From: G963664585 sp963664585
GTDB lineage: Bacteria > Bacillota > Clostridia > Oscillospirales > Ruminococcaceae
DNA: 64,000 bases
Assembly: GCA_963664585.2 (NCBI GenBank)
Contig: CAXXEO010000014.1
Location: 62,001-126,000, forward strand
Direction of reading: 5' to 3'
A program made the translations under genes and the position numbers. This document shows positions 16,772 to 25,784 of this stretch, piece after piece. A model generated the notes under the pieces. That model was not told the DNA's origin and made no database searches. It was given only the letters and a program-made list of their open reading frames with translations. Position 1 is the stretch's first letter. Every line of letters begins with the position of its first letter.

Positions 16772-17093
16772 TTCCTCTGTTGCAACTCTAATTGTAGTCG
16801 CATTGGTAACGGGGCTTACCCGGGCGATCCCTTACCTTTTGTTTGGCAGAAGGAAAGTACTTCCCCAAACGGTTCGCTATCTCGGCACCGTATTACCTGC
16901 GTCCATTATGATCATCCTGGTGGTTTACTGCCTGAGAAATATTGATTTGACTGTTTTTCCATTCGGGCTTGCGGAGTTGCTTTCAGTTACCGTGGTCATT
17001 ATTGCTCAGGTCATGAAGAAAAACACCTTTCTAAGTATCCTGCTTGGCACGGTGTGCTATATGGTTTTAATCCGCACTGTGTTCACCATGTAA
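16761..17093 (+). CDS. azlD: AzlD-family branched-chain amino acid exporter small subunit
   Basis: A 110-residue membrane protein with three to four helices. The TRAIPYLLFGRRK and YLGTVLPASIMIILVVYCL segments are typical of AzlD/BrnE. The start is GTG at 16761 inside the azlC tail, preceded by AGGAGGG, so the two are translationally coupled. It is required with AzlC for export. No obvious terminator follows before the T-box leader promoter. Confidence 0.92.
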   Translation: MTIDSSVATLIVVALVTGLTRAIPYLLFGRRKVLPQTVRYLGTVLPASIMIILVVYCLRNIDLTVFPFGLAELLSVTVVIIAQVMKKNTFLSILLGTVCYMVLIRTVFTM

Positions 17094-17250
17094 TGTGCGT
17101 TTTATCAAAATCTCGCAGGCGGAAGGTCGGCATTTCGCCCAACTTCCACACCCCACTCAATACTTGTACAAGGGACCCAATATTTGTGATGGACGATTTG
17201 TCTTGTAATGAGAAGAGTATTCCATATAATTACAATTATTACCCAATCTG
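17094..17250. other. Intergenic stretch before the T-box leader
   Basis: No gene is seen here. The sequence becomes AT-rich toward the promoter at 17251. Confidence 0.4.
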
Positions 17251-17279
17251 TTGACAGAATCAATTGGATATAATAAGAT
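17251..17279 (+). promoter_or_regulatory. Probable sigma-A promoter of the ileS T-box leader
   Basis: TTGACA at 17251-17256 and TAAGAT at 17274-17279 are separated by 17 bases; an overlapping TATAAT at 17269 has poorer spacing. The leader RNA would begin just before the T-box stem I. Confidence 0.6.
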
Positions 17280-17289
17280 GTAATAAATA

Positions 17290-17548
17290 AACTAAATACT
17301 TTGACGGAGAGAGTAAGTTCATTTTGAACGGCACAGCGAGTTGGGGATAGTGGAAGCCCGATGCTATTAGAAATTGACTGAAAATCACTCCTGAGTTGCA
17401 GACCGAGGGCAGCGGCTGGTAGGTTCTGCCGGATTTTCTCCGTTACAGGAAACGCATATAAGTTTTATGGTTAAAACCGTATGCCGTAATAGGTGGTTAA
17501 CACGATTGCACTGCTTTCGTCCTATTTCAGGACGGGAGCATTTTTTGT
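17290..17548 (+). promoter_or_regulatory. T-box riboswitch (isoleucine) with intrinsic terminator
   Basis: The leader has a long stem I, the T-box-like antiterminator sequence AATAGGTGGTTAACACGA (about 17488-17505), and a terminator TGCTTTCGTCCT...AGGACGGGAGCA followed by TTTTTT (17509-17546). In the stem I specifier region (GAAAATCACTC, about 17380) the triplet ATC fits isoleucine. Uncharged tRNA-Ile should stabilise the antiterminator and switch on the downstream synthetase. The specifier was read by eye without folding. Confidence 0.8.
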
Positions 17549-17667
17549 TTTCTATATCAATTCTAGTAGAAATGGTATTATGAAGGGGGGCGATCAGGCT
17601 ATGGCAGTAGCCAATATGATTAATTTGTTTTCATATAATACTATTAACCTTAAAAGGAATGATCAGT

Positions 17668-20600
17668 ATGGAAACAAATCCGAATTATCAAAAACTCGAA
17701 ACAGATATATTGCAATTTTGGGAAGACAATGAGGTCTTTAAGGCTCTTAAGGATAAGGACAAAGGCAACCCACCTTTTCGCTTTTTAGATGGGCCTATCA
17801 CGGCTAACAATCCAATGGGTGTTCATCATGCTTGGGGACGCAGCATCAAGGACAGTATCCTGCGATATAAAGCTATGAACGGATATTCCTGTCACTATCG
17901 CAACGGTTTTGATACACAAGGGCTTTGGGTAGAGGTTGAGGTTGAAAAGGAGCTTGGTTTTAAAGATAAGAAAGACATCGAAAAATACGGGCTTGAGCAC
18001 TTTACAAAAAAATGTGAGGAGCGCATCAAAAAGTATTCCGGTATTATTACCGAACAATCAAAACGTCTTGGTCAATGGATGGATTGGGAAAACTCGTATT
18101 ATACTCATACTGACGAAAATATCACCGCCATATGGTATTTTCTAAAGAAGTGCGATGAGAATGGTTGGTTAACACAGTCCCATCGTCCTATGCCTTGGTG
18201 CCCTCGATGCGGAACATCGTTGTCAGAACATGAGATGGCAGGCTCTCATAAGGAACTTACCCACACGTCCGTATTTGGAATGCTTCCCGTAAAGGATAGA
18301 GATTTTAACATTCTGGTTTGGACTACTACACCGTGGACGCTTGTGGCCAATGTGGCGCTTGCGGTAAACCCGAACTTGACCTATGTTTCAGTCTCACTGC
18401 TGGGTCATGAAAAGCCTGTTGTCATGGCAAAATCTGCTCTCCAATATATTGACGGTGAGAAAAAGGTTTTAAAATTGTTCCCCGGTAGTGATCTTGTCGG
18501 TCTCGAATATGAAACATTTTTTCCGTTCTTAGCCGTACAAGACTTTACACACACCATTGTGCCATGGGAGGATGTCGCCGATGACGAAGGAAGCGGCGTG
18601 GTGCATATCGCTCCGGGTTGCGGCGCAGAAGATTTTGAACTGGGGCTTAAGTGTAACCTCCCGCAGATTTGTCCTGTCAATGAAAGCGGTATCTTTACAA
18701 AAGAATACGGCTTTCTAGCAGGTTTGTCGACCACCGAGGCGGCACCGGTAATTTTTAAGCATTTGGAAGAGCATAAAAAGTTATACAAAACCATGGAATA
18801 CACGCATCAATATCCGGTTTGCTGGCGCTGTAAGCATGAGGTTTTATTCCGGCTTATTCGCTCATGGACAATCAAAACGGATGAAATTCGTCCGAAGCTG
18901 ATTGAGGCTTCCCGTAAGGTGAAATGGGAACCTTCCTATATCGGCAAACGGATGGAAGACTGGCTGAGCAATATGGGTGACTGGAATATTTCCCGCAAAC
19001 GGTATTACGGACTTCCATTGCCGTTTTATCATTGCGAAGAATGTGGGCATACAACGGTTGTCAGTTCAAAAGAGGAGCTTCGTGCTCTTGGCGGTGAGGC
19101 AGTGGATACTCTGCCCGAATTGCACAGGCCATGGATTGATAGCATCAAAATCAGATGTCCTCATTGCGGTAATCTTGTCAGCAGAATTCCTGAAGTCGGC
19201 GATGTTTGGCTTGACGCGGGTATTACTCCGTTTTCAACGCTAGGCTATTTTACGGAAAGGGAAAAATGGAAGACCTACTTTCCAGCCGAATGGGTTACTG
19301 AAATGCGAGAACAGGTGAGACTTTGGTTCTATTCGCTGCTGTTTATGAGTGTCACTCTTGTTGGAGAAGCGCCCTATCAGCGTGTGCTCGCCTATAACAG
19401 TGTTGTGGCAGAGGATGGCACAAAGTTCTCAAAAACCGGCTTTATGATACGCTTTGATGAAGCTGCCGAAAAAATAGGAGCCGATGCCATACGATATTTG
19501 TTTGCGGGAGCCAGCACGTCAAGTGATGTACGCTTCGGCTTTTCTCTTGGAGAAGAAGCACGCCGCAAGCTGATGGGCTTTTGGAATATTTGTGTTTTCT
19601 TTGAGACCTATGCTGAAATATTAAAACCAAATGTGAAATGCAATATAGGTGGTCATTTTACAGATGGTTGGCTTGAAAACTACATGAGTAAGTTTGTTAG
19701 CAATGCTCGAACTGCCTATGACGATTATCGCTTGACGGATGTTATCAAACTCTTTGAAGAAAGTGTTGACGACATATCCAATTGGTATGTGAGAATTAAT
19801 CGCCGCCGGTTTTGGAATAATGATGCTTCGGCATTTGCCTGCTTATATCAAACTATCAAAATAATGATCCAAGTGATAGCCCCGATAGTGCCTTTCATGA
19901 GTGAGCACCTGTGGCAAAATCTTATTCGAAAATATGACGCTGGGGAAGTCCTTTCAGTTCATCTTAGCGATTTTCCGACAACTGGGGATTTCGATTCCAA
20001 AGTGTTTTCACAAGCTGCTGCCGCACGACAAGTGATTGCCATGGCACTGAAACTGCGCAATGAGGCTCAAATCAAGGTGAAGCAGCCACTTTCGGAAATG
20101 ATGCTACTCTGTAATGAGGAGACGAAACTGGCAGTAAATATTTATGAAAACGTGATATTGGATGAACTCAATATCAAAAAGCTTACGTTCATCGACAATA
20201 CCGATTCGATTGAAACGCTGTCGGTACAACTGAATTTCCGCGTAGCCGGAAGCATTCTTAAATCCGATTTGCAAGCAGTTAAAAATGCTGTTGAAGGGCT
20301 GAGTATCAGCGAGATGAAATTGGTTGTAGATGCAGTAAAAAGCGGCCTTCCCGTTACGATAAAGTGCTACCAAAACCCGCTTGATGCCTCTCTTTTCACC
20401 ATACTGAAACAAAGTAAAAGCAACATTGTTTTAACAGAAGAGAACGGTTTGGTAATGGCACTGCATACTAAGCTTACGCAGGATTTGATTAACGAAGGTT
20501 ATTATCGTGAACTTCTTAGGCAATGCCAAGTGATGCGTAAAGAAATCGGGCTTCAAATTAACGAGCGTATAGTGATAGCAATATTATCCGAAAAAGATAT

Positions 20601-20754
20601 AATCACCAATGTCGTTTTAGACTATTACACCATGCTTAAAAAGGAAACATTAGCTGATGAAATATTTCTCCAAAAGAATGGGTTAAGTTTTGAAAAGCAA
20701 ATAGTAGTAGGGGGCAATTCGGTAATTATTGAAATGGGATCAACTAAAATATAA
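17668..20754 (+). CDS. ileS: Isoleucine--tRNA ligase, divergent type
   Basis: A 1028-residue class I synthetase charging tRNA-Ile. The HIGH-equivalent is GVHHAWGR (residues 51-58) in the context DGPITANNPM; the KMSKS-equivalent is KFSKT (about 586-590). An editing domain, the CWRCKHEVLFR segment and two Cys pairs (CPRCG and CEECGH...CPHCG) are seen; it is longer than the common bacterial enzyme (about 930). The ATG at 17668 has AAAAGGA 10 bases upstream; the ATG at 17659 abuts that site. The T-box leader with an Ile specifier supports the assignment. This divergent type is often a second copy, so a housekeeping ileS may exist elsewhere (inference). Confidence 0.92.
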   Translation: METNPNYQKLETDILQFWEDNEVFKALKDKDKGNPPFRFLDGPITANNPMGVHHAWGRSIKDSILRYKAMNGYSCHYRNGFDTQGLWVEVEVEKELGFKDKKDIEKYGLEHFTKKCEERIKKYSGIITEQSKRLGQWMDWENSYYTHTDENITAIWYFLKKCDENGWLTQSHRPMPWCPRCGTSLSEHEMAGSHKELTHTSVFGMLPVKDRDFNILVWTTTPWTLVANVALAVNPNLTYVSVSLLGHEKPVVMAKSALQYIDGEKKVLKLFPGSDLVGLEYETFFPFLAVQDFTHTIVPWEDVADDEGSGVVHIAPGCGAEDFELGLKCNLPQICPVNESGIFTKEYGFLAGLSTTEAAPVIFKHLEEHKKLYKTMEYTHQYPVCWRCKHEVLFRLIRSWTIKTDEIRPKLIEASRKVKWEPSYIGKRMEDWLSNMGDWNISRKRYYGLPLPFYHCEECGHTTVVSSKEELRALGGEAVDTLPELHRPWIDSIKIRCPHCGNLVSRIPEVGDVWLDAGITPFSTLGYFTEREKWKTYFPAEWVTEMREQVRLWFYSLLFMSVTLVGEAPYQRVLAYNSVVAEDGTKFSKTGFMIRFDEAAEKIGADAIRYLFAGASTSSDVRFGFSLGEEARRKLMGFWNICVFFETYAEILKPNVKCNIGGHFTDGWLENYMSKFVSNARTAYDDYRLTDVIKLFEESVDDISNWYVRINRRRFWNNDASAFACLYQTIKIMIQVIAPIVPFMSEHLWQNLIRKYDAGEVLSVHLSDFPTTGDFDSKVFSQAAAARQVIAMALKLRNEAQIKVKQPLSEMMLLCNEETKLAVNIYENVILDELNIKKLTFIDNTDSIETLSVQLNFRVAGSILKSDLQAVKNAVEGLSISEMKLVVDAVKSGLPVTIKCYQNPLDASLFTILKQSKSNIVLTEENGLVMALHTKLTQDLINEGYYRELLRQCQVMRKEIGLQINERIVIAILSEKDIITNVVLDYYTMLKKETLADEIFLQKNGLSFEKQIVVGGNSVIIEMGSTKI

Positions 20755-20765
20755 ATGTTTGTCTG

Positions 20766-20800
20766 AATATCACTTGTCATGCTTTGACAAGTGATATTTT
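20766..20800 (+). terminator. Intrinsic terminator after ileS
   Basis: AATATCACTTGTCA pairs perfectly with TGACAAGTGATATT (14 bp) around a 5-base loop and is followed by a short T-run. Confidence 0.8.
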
Positions 20801-20905
20801 AAATTTGATTACATCCTCAAGATAGACCAGTCAATCCTTGCATAAGGACGTGGAGCGAATTTTCACTTTCACTGTTATCATCCTTTCTTACCTCATCTGT
20901 TATGC

Positions 20906-20934
20906 TTGACACTTGTCGTGCATAATGTTATGAT
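20906..20934 (+). promoter_or_regulatory. Promoter with embedded dyad upstream of the first blaI-like gene
   Basis: TTGACA at 20906-20911 and TATGAT at 20929-20934, with 17-base spacing. The dyad CATAA-TG-TTATG at 20921-20932 overlaps the -10 region and could be the repressor's operator. Outer GTCGT...ACGAC half-sites also flank it. Confidence 0.6.
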
Positions 20935-20971
20935 TGCGCTATGAACGACATCGGTCGTGCAAGGGGGGGCT

Positions 20972-21358
20972 ATGATGGCAAGCGACAATAATACGCTTGG
21001 AAAAAGCGAGTGGTATATCATGGAGAAGCTTTGGGAAACTGCCCCCCGTACCTATGTACAACTTTGCCATGAATTGAAAGAAAATCCGGGCTGGAGCCGC
21101 AGTACAGTGCAAACCATGCTGGAGCGCATGACGGAAAAAGGAATCCTCCACTATGAAGTGGTAGGACGGGCAAAGCAGTATTATCCCAACGTTGTGCGGG
21201 ATGATGTGGCGATAGCAGAAACACGCTCTTTGCTGGATCGCGCCTTTGAAGGTTCGGCCAGCCTGATGATGAGCACATTGGTGCGTAAGAAACAGCTCAC
21301 ACAAGAAGAAATCAATGAGCTTTATACGATTCTGCGGGAAGCGGAGGTACCAAATTGA
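20972..21358 (+). CDS. BlaI/MecI-type winged-helix repressor
   Basis: A 128-residue DNA-binding repressor. The N-terminal winged helix shows EWYIMEKLWE and the recognition-helix region WSRSTVQTMLERMTEKGIL; the C-terminal dimerisation helix ends EEINELYTILREAE. AAGGGGGGG precedes tandem ATG codons at 20972 and 20975; a GTG at 20957 is in frame but badly placed. The stop overlaps the TTG start of the M56 gene, so the pair is coupled. By analogy with BlaI, cleavage or release by the partner protease would derepress this operon. No beta-lactamase gene is adjacent. Confidence 0.9.
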   Translation: MMASDNNTLGKSEWYIMEKLWETAPRTYVQLCHELKENPGWSRSTVQTMLERMTEKGILHYEVVGRAKQYYPNVVRDDVAIAETRSLLDRAFEGSASLMMSTLVRKKQLTQEEINELYTILREAEVPN

Positions 21359-23682
21359 TCGAAACCATCATCACATCCTCTGTCTTAATCTTCATCATTG
21401 TTGTGTTGAGGTACCTGCTGCGGGGCAAAATTTCTTCACGGCTGCAATATACCCTGTGGGCGCTTGTGGCAATTCGGCTGCTGTTGCCGTTTTCTCTGTT
21501 TGAAAGCCCCATCAGTGTAATGAATGCCATGCCGGATATACAGAGCGCTTATTCGGTAGCCGTGCAGCCTGCTGTCCCTGCAAATCCCGGTTACGTGGTG
21601 TTGCCGCCGGAGGATTCTCCGGCGCTTCGAAACAGTCCTGCGGTATCCGACAGTTCAGCCAATACGACGAATACGATCGATGGGAAAGCAATTGCACGAT
21701 TCGTTTGGCTTTGTGGTGTGATTCTCAGCGGAACGTTCTTCGCTGTCTCCAACATCCGCTTAAGCAGGAAACTAAAACAAGGCAGAAAACAGACGGCAGT
21801 ACTCAAATATCCTTTGCCTGTTTACATGGCCGACAGCCTGCCCTCGCCGTGCCTGTATGGAATTGTAAGGCCTGTCGTTTACCTGACGCCCGAAAGCTTG
21901 TCCGATAAAAAGCGAACCATGCATGTGATCGCACATGAACTGACGCATTACCGTCACAAGGATCATATATGGTCCTATGTCCGTGTTCTCTGCCTGTGCA
22001 TTCACTGGTTCAATCCGCTGGTGTGGCTTGCCACCGTGTTGTCCCGCAGGGACAGTGAGCTTGCCTGCGACGAGGGAACGCTCTTAGCGCTGGGCGATGA
22101 AAACCGCGTGGAATATGGCAGGACGATTATCGAAATGACGACCGCGTCAGCGAAGCCTTCCGATTTGTTCTGCTGCGCCACCACGATGACCGGCGGCAAG
22201 GGAGAAATGACAGAGCGCATCAAACGCATTGCAAAGCAGCCTAAAACGCTGATTATATCGCTTGCTGTCGTTGTTATCTTTGCTGCTGCTGCGATTGCCC
22301 TCACTTTTGGTGGTTCCGCAAGGAAGGTTCCGGTTCTGCTGCCGCAAAGCAACGAAGTGACGGGCATCACAATAGAACAAACGAATGAGGGGGAAAGCCT
22401 CGGTGCAATCAGGATATCCCAAAAAGAAGATGTAGAAAAATTGTTGAACGCACTGGCCAGCACCGATAAAACTCTGCGGGAATCCGTAAACGATACGCCA
22501 AGCAGGGATAGCTATTTTCAGATTGATATTGAAAGTCCAGACACCCAAAGGCTTTATCTGTACAGCGATGGGGGAAAATACTATATTGAAGAACCTTATG
22601 CCGGGATTTACAGAACGAATCGTGAAACGAGCGCTGCTATTACAAAAATGTACACCGCAAATGGCGGCGCGGATCACTCCATGGACGCTCAAGAGCTGTG
22701 GAACGATCGAACCCCCTATATGGGTGACAATTCTGCAGTAGGCAAGCTGCTTGGCCTTCTGCCACTCCCCAGCGGTTTGCAGCATGACCATTTTGCGTTG
22801 CGCACAGCTGAAAATGAACATGGGGTGGAGTGGGTCCTCAAAGAGGAGGGTGCTTCCTATAATATTCAGCAGCTTGACCACAATGCGTTGCTTCTCTTTG
22901 CGCTGATCGATAATCTGGAGGATTTTTATGTGACAATTGGCAATCCGCCGGACGACGGCGCAGCGCTTCATTATACTCGCTCATGGGCAGATGAGTTTGT
23001 CGGCGGCAATGTGCGGAACTATTCGGAAAGCCCGAAAAAGCTTAAAATGCTCATCAACTTTTCTGTGACAGAAACGCCTTCATACAGCATTGCGAGGCTG
23101 GAAAATGGAGAGATCGTATCAGATTACCCTCTTGAGAACCAACAGCTTGCAGATGCAATCATCATGAATGTTGTGGTAAAGTCCGCCGCATGGGAAGGCG
23201 TTGATATTGCCACTCTGAAGGAGTGCTTCCTGATTCGCCAGACATTTCCGAAAGCGAATGAACCCCATGACTATTATGCCTATTTGCTGAAGGATGGCAG
23301 AGCTGTCTTGCAGTCCGGTACAGACGGGCGGTATAGCGTGCTTTCGCAGGAGCTTTATTCGGAATTGCTTGAATCATGGGACAATCGTACAGCGAACCCC
23401 TGGCTGGAGAACCAATATACCGAAGGCGTTCCGCGGCCGGGTTTTGATAATATACTGTGGATGTGGGAAGATAAGGAAAAAGGATACTGTGCCGTCTGCT
23501 ATCAGGATGTCAGCCGGGAGCAGAGCGAAAGTTATCTCAAGACGTTGGCGGATGATGGATGGAAAACTGTCCATAGTTTCTACGAGAACACCACTGTCGG
23601 CGGGTTATACGAAAAGGATAACCATACCATCAGTCTCCAGTTTGCCGGCGAGCAATTGGTCATGTACTTTTCACTTAAATAG
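21355..23682 (+). CDS. BlaR1-like M56 membrane metalloprotease with DUF4825-like sensor region
   Basis: A 775-residue protein: N-terminal membrane helices, a cytoplasmic M56 zinc protease domain with HELTH (194-198) and the downstream DSELACDEG, a further helix (about 300-320), then about 450 extracellular residues. That region lacks the penicillin-binding motifs of true BlaR1. Instead it has a YMGDNSAVGKLLGLLPLPSG segment and YTRSWADEF as in DUF4825, so it likely senses something other than beta-lactams. The start is TTG at 21355 after GGAGG, overlapping the repressor stop. It should transmit a signal by cleaving or inactivating the preceding repressor. Confidence 0.88.
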   Translation: MIETIITSSVLIFIIVVLRYLLRGKISSRLQYTLWALVAIRLLLPFSLFESPISVMNAMPDIQSAYSVAVQPAVPANPGYVVLPPEDSPALRNSPAVSDSSANTTNTIDGKAIARFVWLCGVILSGTFFAVSNIRLSRKLKQGRKQTAVLKYPLPVYMADSLPSPCLYGIVRPVVYLTPESLSDKKRTMHVIAHELTHYRHKDHIWSYVRVLCLCIHWFNPLVWLATVLSRRDSELACDEGTLLALGDENRVEYGRTIIEMTTASAKPSDLFCCATTMTGGKGEMTERIKRIAKQPKTLIISLAVVVIFAAAAIALTFGGSARKVPVLLPQSNEVTGITIEQTNEGESLGAIRISQKEDVEKLLNALASTDKTLRESVNDTPSRDSYFQIDIESPDTQRLYLYSDGGKYYIEEPYAGIYRTNRETSAAITKMYTANGGADHSMDAQELWNDRTPYMGDNSAVGKLLGLLPLPSGLQHDHFALRTAENEHGVEWVLKEEGASYNIQQLDHNALLLFALIDNLEDFYVTIGNPPDDGAALHYTRSWADEFVGGNVRNYSESPKKLKMLINFSVTETPSYSIARLENGEIVSDYPLENQQLADAIIMNVVVKSAAWEGVDIATLKECFLIRQTFPKANEPHDYYAYLLKDGRAVLQSGTDGRYSVLSQELYSELLESWDNRTANPWLENQYTEGVPRPGFDNILWMWEDKEKGYCAVCYQDVSREQSESYLKTLADDGWKTVHSFYENTTVGGLYEKDNHTISLQFAGEQLVMYFSLK

Positions 23683-23686
23683 GATT

Positions 23687-23721
23687 GAGACGCTGCACCA
23701 TACTGTATGACGCAGCGTCTC
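23687..23721 (+). terminator. Intrinsic terminator after the first BlaI/M56 pair
   Basis: GAGACGCTGC pairs perfectly with GCAGCGTCTC around a 15-base loop, followed by TTGCTTT. Confidence 0.75.
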
Positions 23722-23857
23722 TTGCTTTGCTACGGCTACATCCCCAAGATGCTCCATATACAGCCAATTAACTTAAAAACTGGCTATACATAAAACATTA
23801 TTTTCTCCCTCCGCCTTCGGCGGGGGGAGAAATCACAAGCTTGTTTTCAAGTTAATC

Positions 23858-24910
23858 GCTACATTGTCAAGCCAAATGCGACAGTTCGAGTAGAAAGAGC
23901 TGGGAAGGTGTATTCCAATTAAGACATTTTCGGGGTCTATTGTTTATAAGCAGAAGAGAAGAAGACAGGTTTTGATGAGAAACAGTTGACAGAACAGTAC
24001 CTTTCGGAAAGAACTCTCTGAGTAAACTGTTACCGTACTCATTGCTTCCTCTCTGATGCGGACAATATGGATCAGCGAAATAAAGAGTTAAGCATAGATC
24101 TTTCTGGATTACATCATAACAGGCAAATTCACCGCCACGATCTGTTGTTGCTGTTTTGAATGTGCCTTGTGGCAATAAAGTGTGCAGGTGCTTGATTGCA
24201 GCTTCCATGGAAGCTGCCGTTCGATCAGGAATGGGAACGGCTGTATAGAACCTTGTTTTTCGTTCCACAAAGGTGGCCAAGCAACCGCTGGAACCCCTAG
24301 AGAAAACCACCGTATCAAGTTCCCAATGCCCAAATGTTTCTCTGGTATATACCTCTTTGGGTCTCTTGTGGATAGAAGTACCACGAGCATAATGCGCAAG
24401 ATTTTTACAGCTTCTCTTTTTTCCATTACGGCGCAGCACATCTGCGGTAAGTCCGTTCAGTCGTCCGGCATAAAGCCAGTTGTATATGGTTTTAAAGCTC
24501 AGTTGGCTTGAAGTAACGGTATGTGATATTTGTTCTGGCGACCAGGTCTCTTTCAGCTTTTCTGCCACAACTGCGCACAACTCCTCGTTCCATTTCCCTT
24601 GAGGTTTGCTGTTGTGCCGTTTCTTCTGGTAATCCAGTTGTGCTTCTTCTGCGTTATACGCTCGGGCACCGCAAAAACGTTTCAATTCTCTAGCGATACT
24701 GCTGTGGTGACATCCCAGACGTGATGCGATTTTCCGGGTCGTATATCCGATTTGACGGAGTTCCTCTATCTTTCCTCGTTCGAATGTTGTAAAATGGTGG
24801 TGGCTCATGGCTGCCTCCTTGTGTGAATGTTGTTGTTGCAAACTCTATTCTACACGTTTTGGCTGCCTTGGGCTATCTTTTTTCTGTCGCATTTCATTTT
24901 ACAATGTAGC
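23858..24910 (-). mobile_element. IS30-family insertion sequence (1053 bp)
   Basis: The terminal inverted repeats begin GCTACATTGT and match at about 20 of 25 positions (the inner part ends AAATGCGAC). A 4-bp target duplication AATC lies at 23854-23857 and 24911-24914. The single transposase gene fills the element. Intact ends, intact gene and exact duplication indicate a fairly recent insertion. Confidence 0.92.
23867..24808 (-). CDS. IS30-family transposase
   Basis: A 313-residue DDE transposase. The N-terminal HTH region reads FTTFERGKIEELRQIGYTTR with SSIARELKRF; the catalytic residues are in HWELDTVVF (Asp), TATTDRGGEF (Asp) and QRGSNEYGNSLLREFFPKGT (Glu). The start at 24808 has AAGGAGG five bases upstream, so it is preferred over an in-frame start at 24841. 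The frame appears uninterrupted and the C-terminus NNRPRKCLNW is normal for the family, so the element is likely mobile. Confidence 0.93.
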   Translation of the reverse strand: MSHHHFTTFERGKIEELRQIGYTTRKIASRLGCHHSSIARELKRFCGARAYNAEEAQLDYQKKRHNSKPQGKWNEELCAVVAEKLKETWSPEQISHTVTSSQLSFKTIYNWLYAGRLNGLTADVLRRNGKKRSCKNLAHYARGTSIHKRPKEVYTRETFGHWELDTVVFSRGSSGCLATFVERKTRFYTAVPIPDRTAASMEAAIKHLHTLLPQGTFKTATTDRGGEFACYDVIQKDLCLTLYFADPYCPHQRGSNEYGNSLLREFFPKGTVLSTVSHQNLSSSLLLINNRPRKCLNWNTPSQLFLLELSHLA

Positions 24911-24969
24911 AATCAACTATATATTATAGCCTTGGGAAATAAGTAATATTGCAAAGTTGTTCTATATAG

Positions 24970-25145
24970 ACTATTGCGCAGATGAAAATCAAGCTACCAT
25001 CTGCATCAATGACCTCCGTTACCATGCTGGGTCGCCGAGGCCAGTAAGGACCGCCGTCGGGTGCTCACATAGTTTCCTCAGCATTTCCCCTATGTCTGCC
25101 TTTATCTGCCCGTAAATTTTACGCCTACGATTTTTCGAACTTGCT
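24970..25145 (-). pseudogene. Fragment of an IS200/IS605-type TnpA transposase
   Basis: On the - strand one frame reads RRRKIYGQIKADIGEMLRKL, matching the early part of Y1 transposases of IS200. The text then shifts frame and continues VTEVIDADGSLIFIC in the position of the IIEAEACPDHIHM segment, with the catalytic HUH His residues lost. There is no start and no C-terminal half: a decayed remnant between the IS30 element and the B12 riboswitch. Confidence 0.5.
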
Positions 25146-25254
25146 TTGGTTCTGCTTTTGCTCTTGTGGTTGCAATTAGTGCATTTTTGTGTTAGGATAA
25201 TCCTGTTTTAAAAGAAATATAGGTTTATATGTTTAAAAACAAAAACTGAATACC

Positions 25255-25417
25255 TCCTTCAAGTGTCCGCATAGCGCGGGTGAAAAGGGAAGCCGGGTGA
25301 AAATCCCGCGCGGTACCGCCGCTGTAAACGAGGAGTTCTGCCAAAGTTGCCACTGGAGTTTGCTCCGGGAAGGCTGTGCAGAATGTTGAGACGTGAGCCA
25401 GAAGACCTGCTTGAATG
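25255..25417 (+). promoter_or_regulatory. Cobalamin riboswitch 1 (B12 importer leader)
   Basis: Conserved elements are in order: AAGCCGGGTGAAAATCCCGC, ACCGCCGCTGTAA, the B12 box GCCACTGG, CCGGGAAGG and GAGCCAGAAGACCTGC. P1 is formed by TTCAAG near 25259 and CTTGAA near 25410. The attenuator terminator lies downstream at 25661-25716. It should repress the importer genes when adenosylcobalamin or a related corrinoid is abundant. Confidence 0.93.
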
Positions 25418-25660
25418 GTGATGTGTCCTGCCAATGCGTATACAGTGGCGGATTCATTTTGTTTATACCGCAGCGCAGTACCGGATGGCGTTAGAAAACG
25501 GGCTTGTTTTTTGACGGTTTGTGTGAAACAGGTTTTTGCCAAACCAACTCCTGTATGACGACGTCTTTCATTGCACCTCGGGTGCAATGGGTGGTGTGCG
25601 CTGCCCATTTAAAAACATACTGGTTGTTTTTAAAGGCAAAGTGGTATAAATCTCTTTTCA

Positions 25661-25716
25661 CGGCAAAAACGGGCCGGGGTGACAGTTGTCATCCCGGTTT
25701 TCTTTTGCCGTTTTTT
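25661..25716 (+). terminator. Riboswitch-linked attenuator terminator
   Basis: An outer stem CGGCAAAA/TTTTGCCG encloses a perfect CCGGG(G)TGACA/TGTCATCCCGG hairpin and is followed by TTTTTTG. It lies about 245 bases after the B12 riboswitch core and 70 bases before the importer gene; a second small hairpin (TTGCACC/GGTGCAA, about 25571) lies between. Confidence 0.8.
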
Positions 25717-25784
25717 GTTCGATATCGGATGTCCGTCCGGGACAATCTGAGATAAAAAATAATAGTAGTTGAAAGGAGATTTAA

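Larger units (their letters stand above)
23757..24921 (+). repeat. Palindromic MITE copy interrupted by an IS30 element
   Basis: The left part (23757-23857) carries the ACAGCCAATTAACTT end and the core hairpin CTCCGCCTTCGGCGGGG; the right end (AATCAACTATA) continues at 24911-24921 after the IS30 insertion. Removing the insertion and one AATC restores a sequence matching the other copies (CAAGTTAATCAACTATA). Confidence 0.85.

Noticed and set aside
17493..17732. An open frame in the T-box leader and ileS start
   Set aside because: It overlaps the terminator and the start of ileS and has no ribosome site; the leader is a non-coding riboswitch.
21355..23682. A true beta-lactam sensor BlaR1
   Set aside because: The sensor region has no penicillin-binding SxxK/SxN/KTG set and instead carries DUF4825-like segments; no beta-lactamase gene is adjacent.
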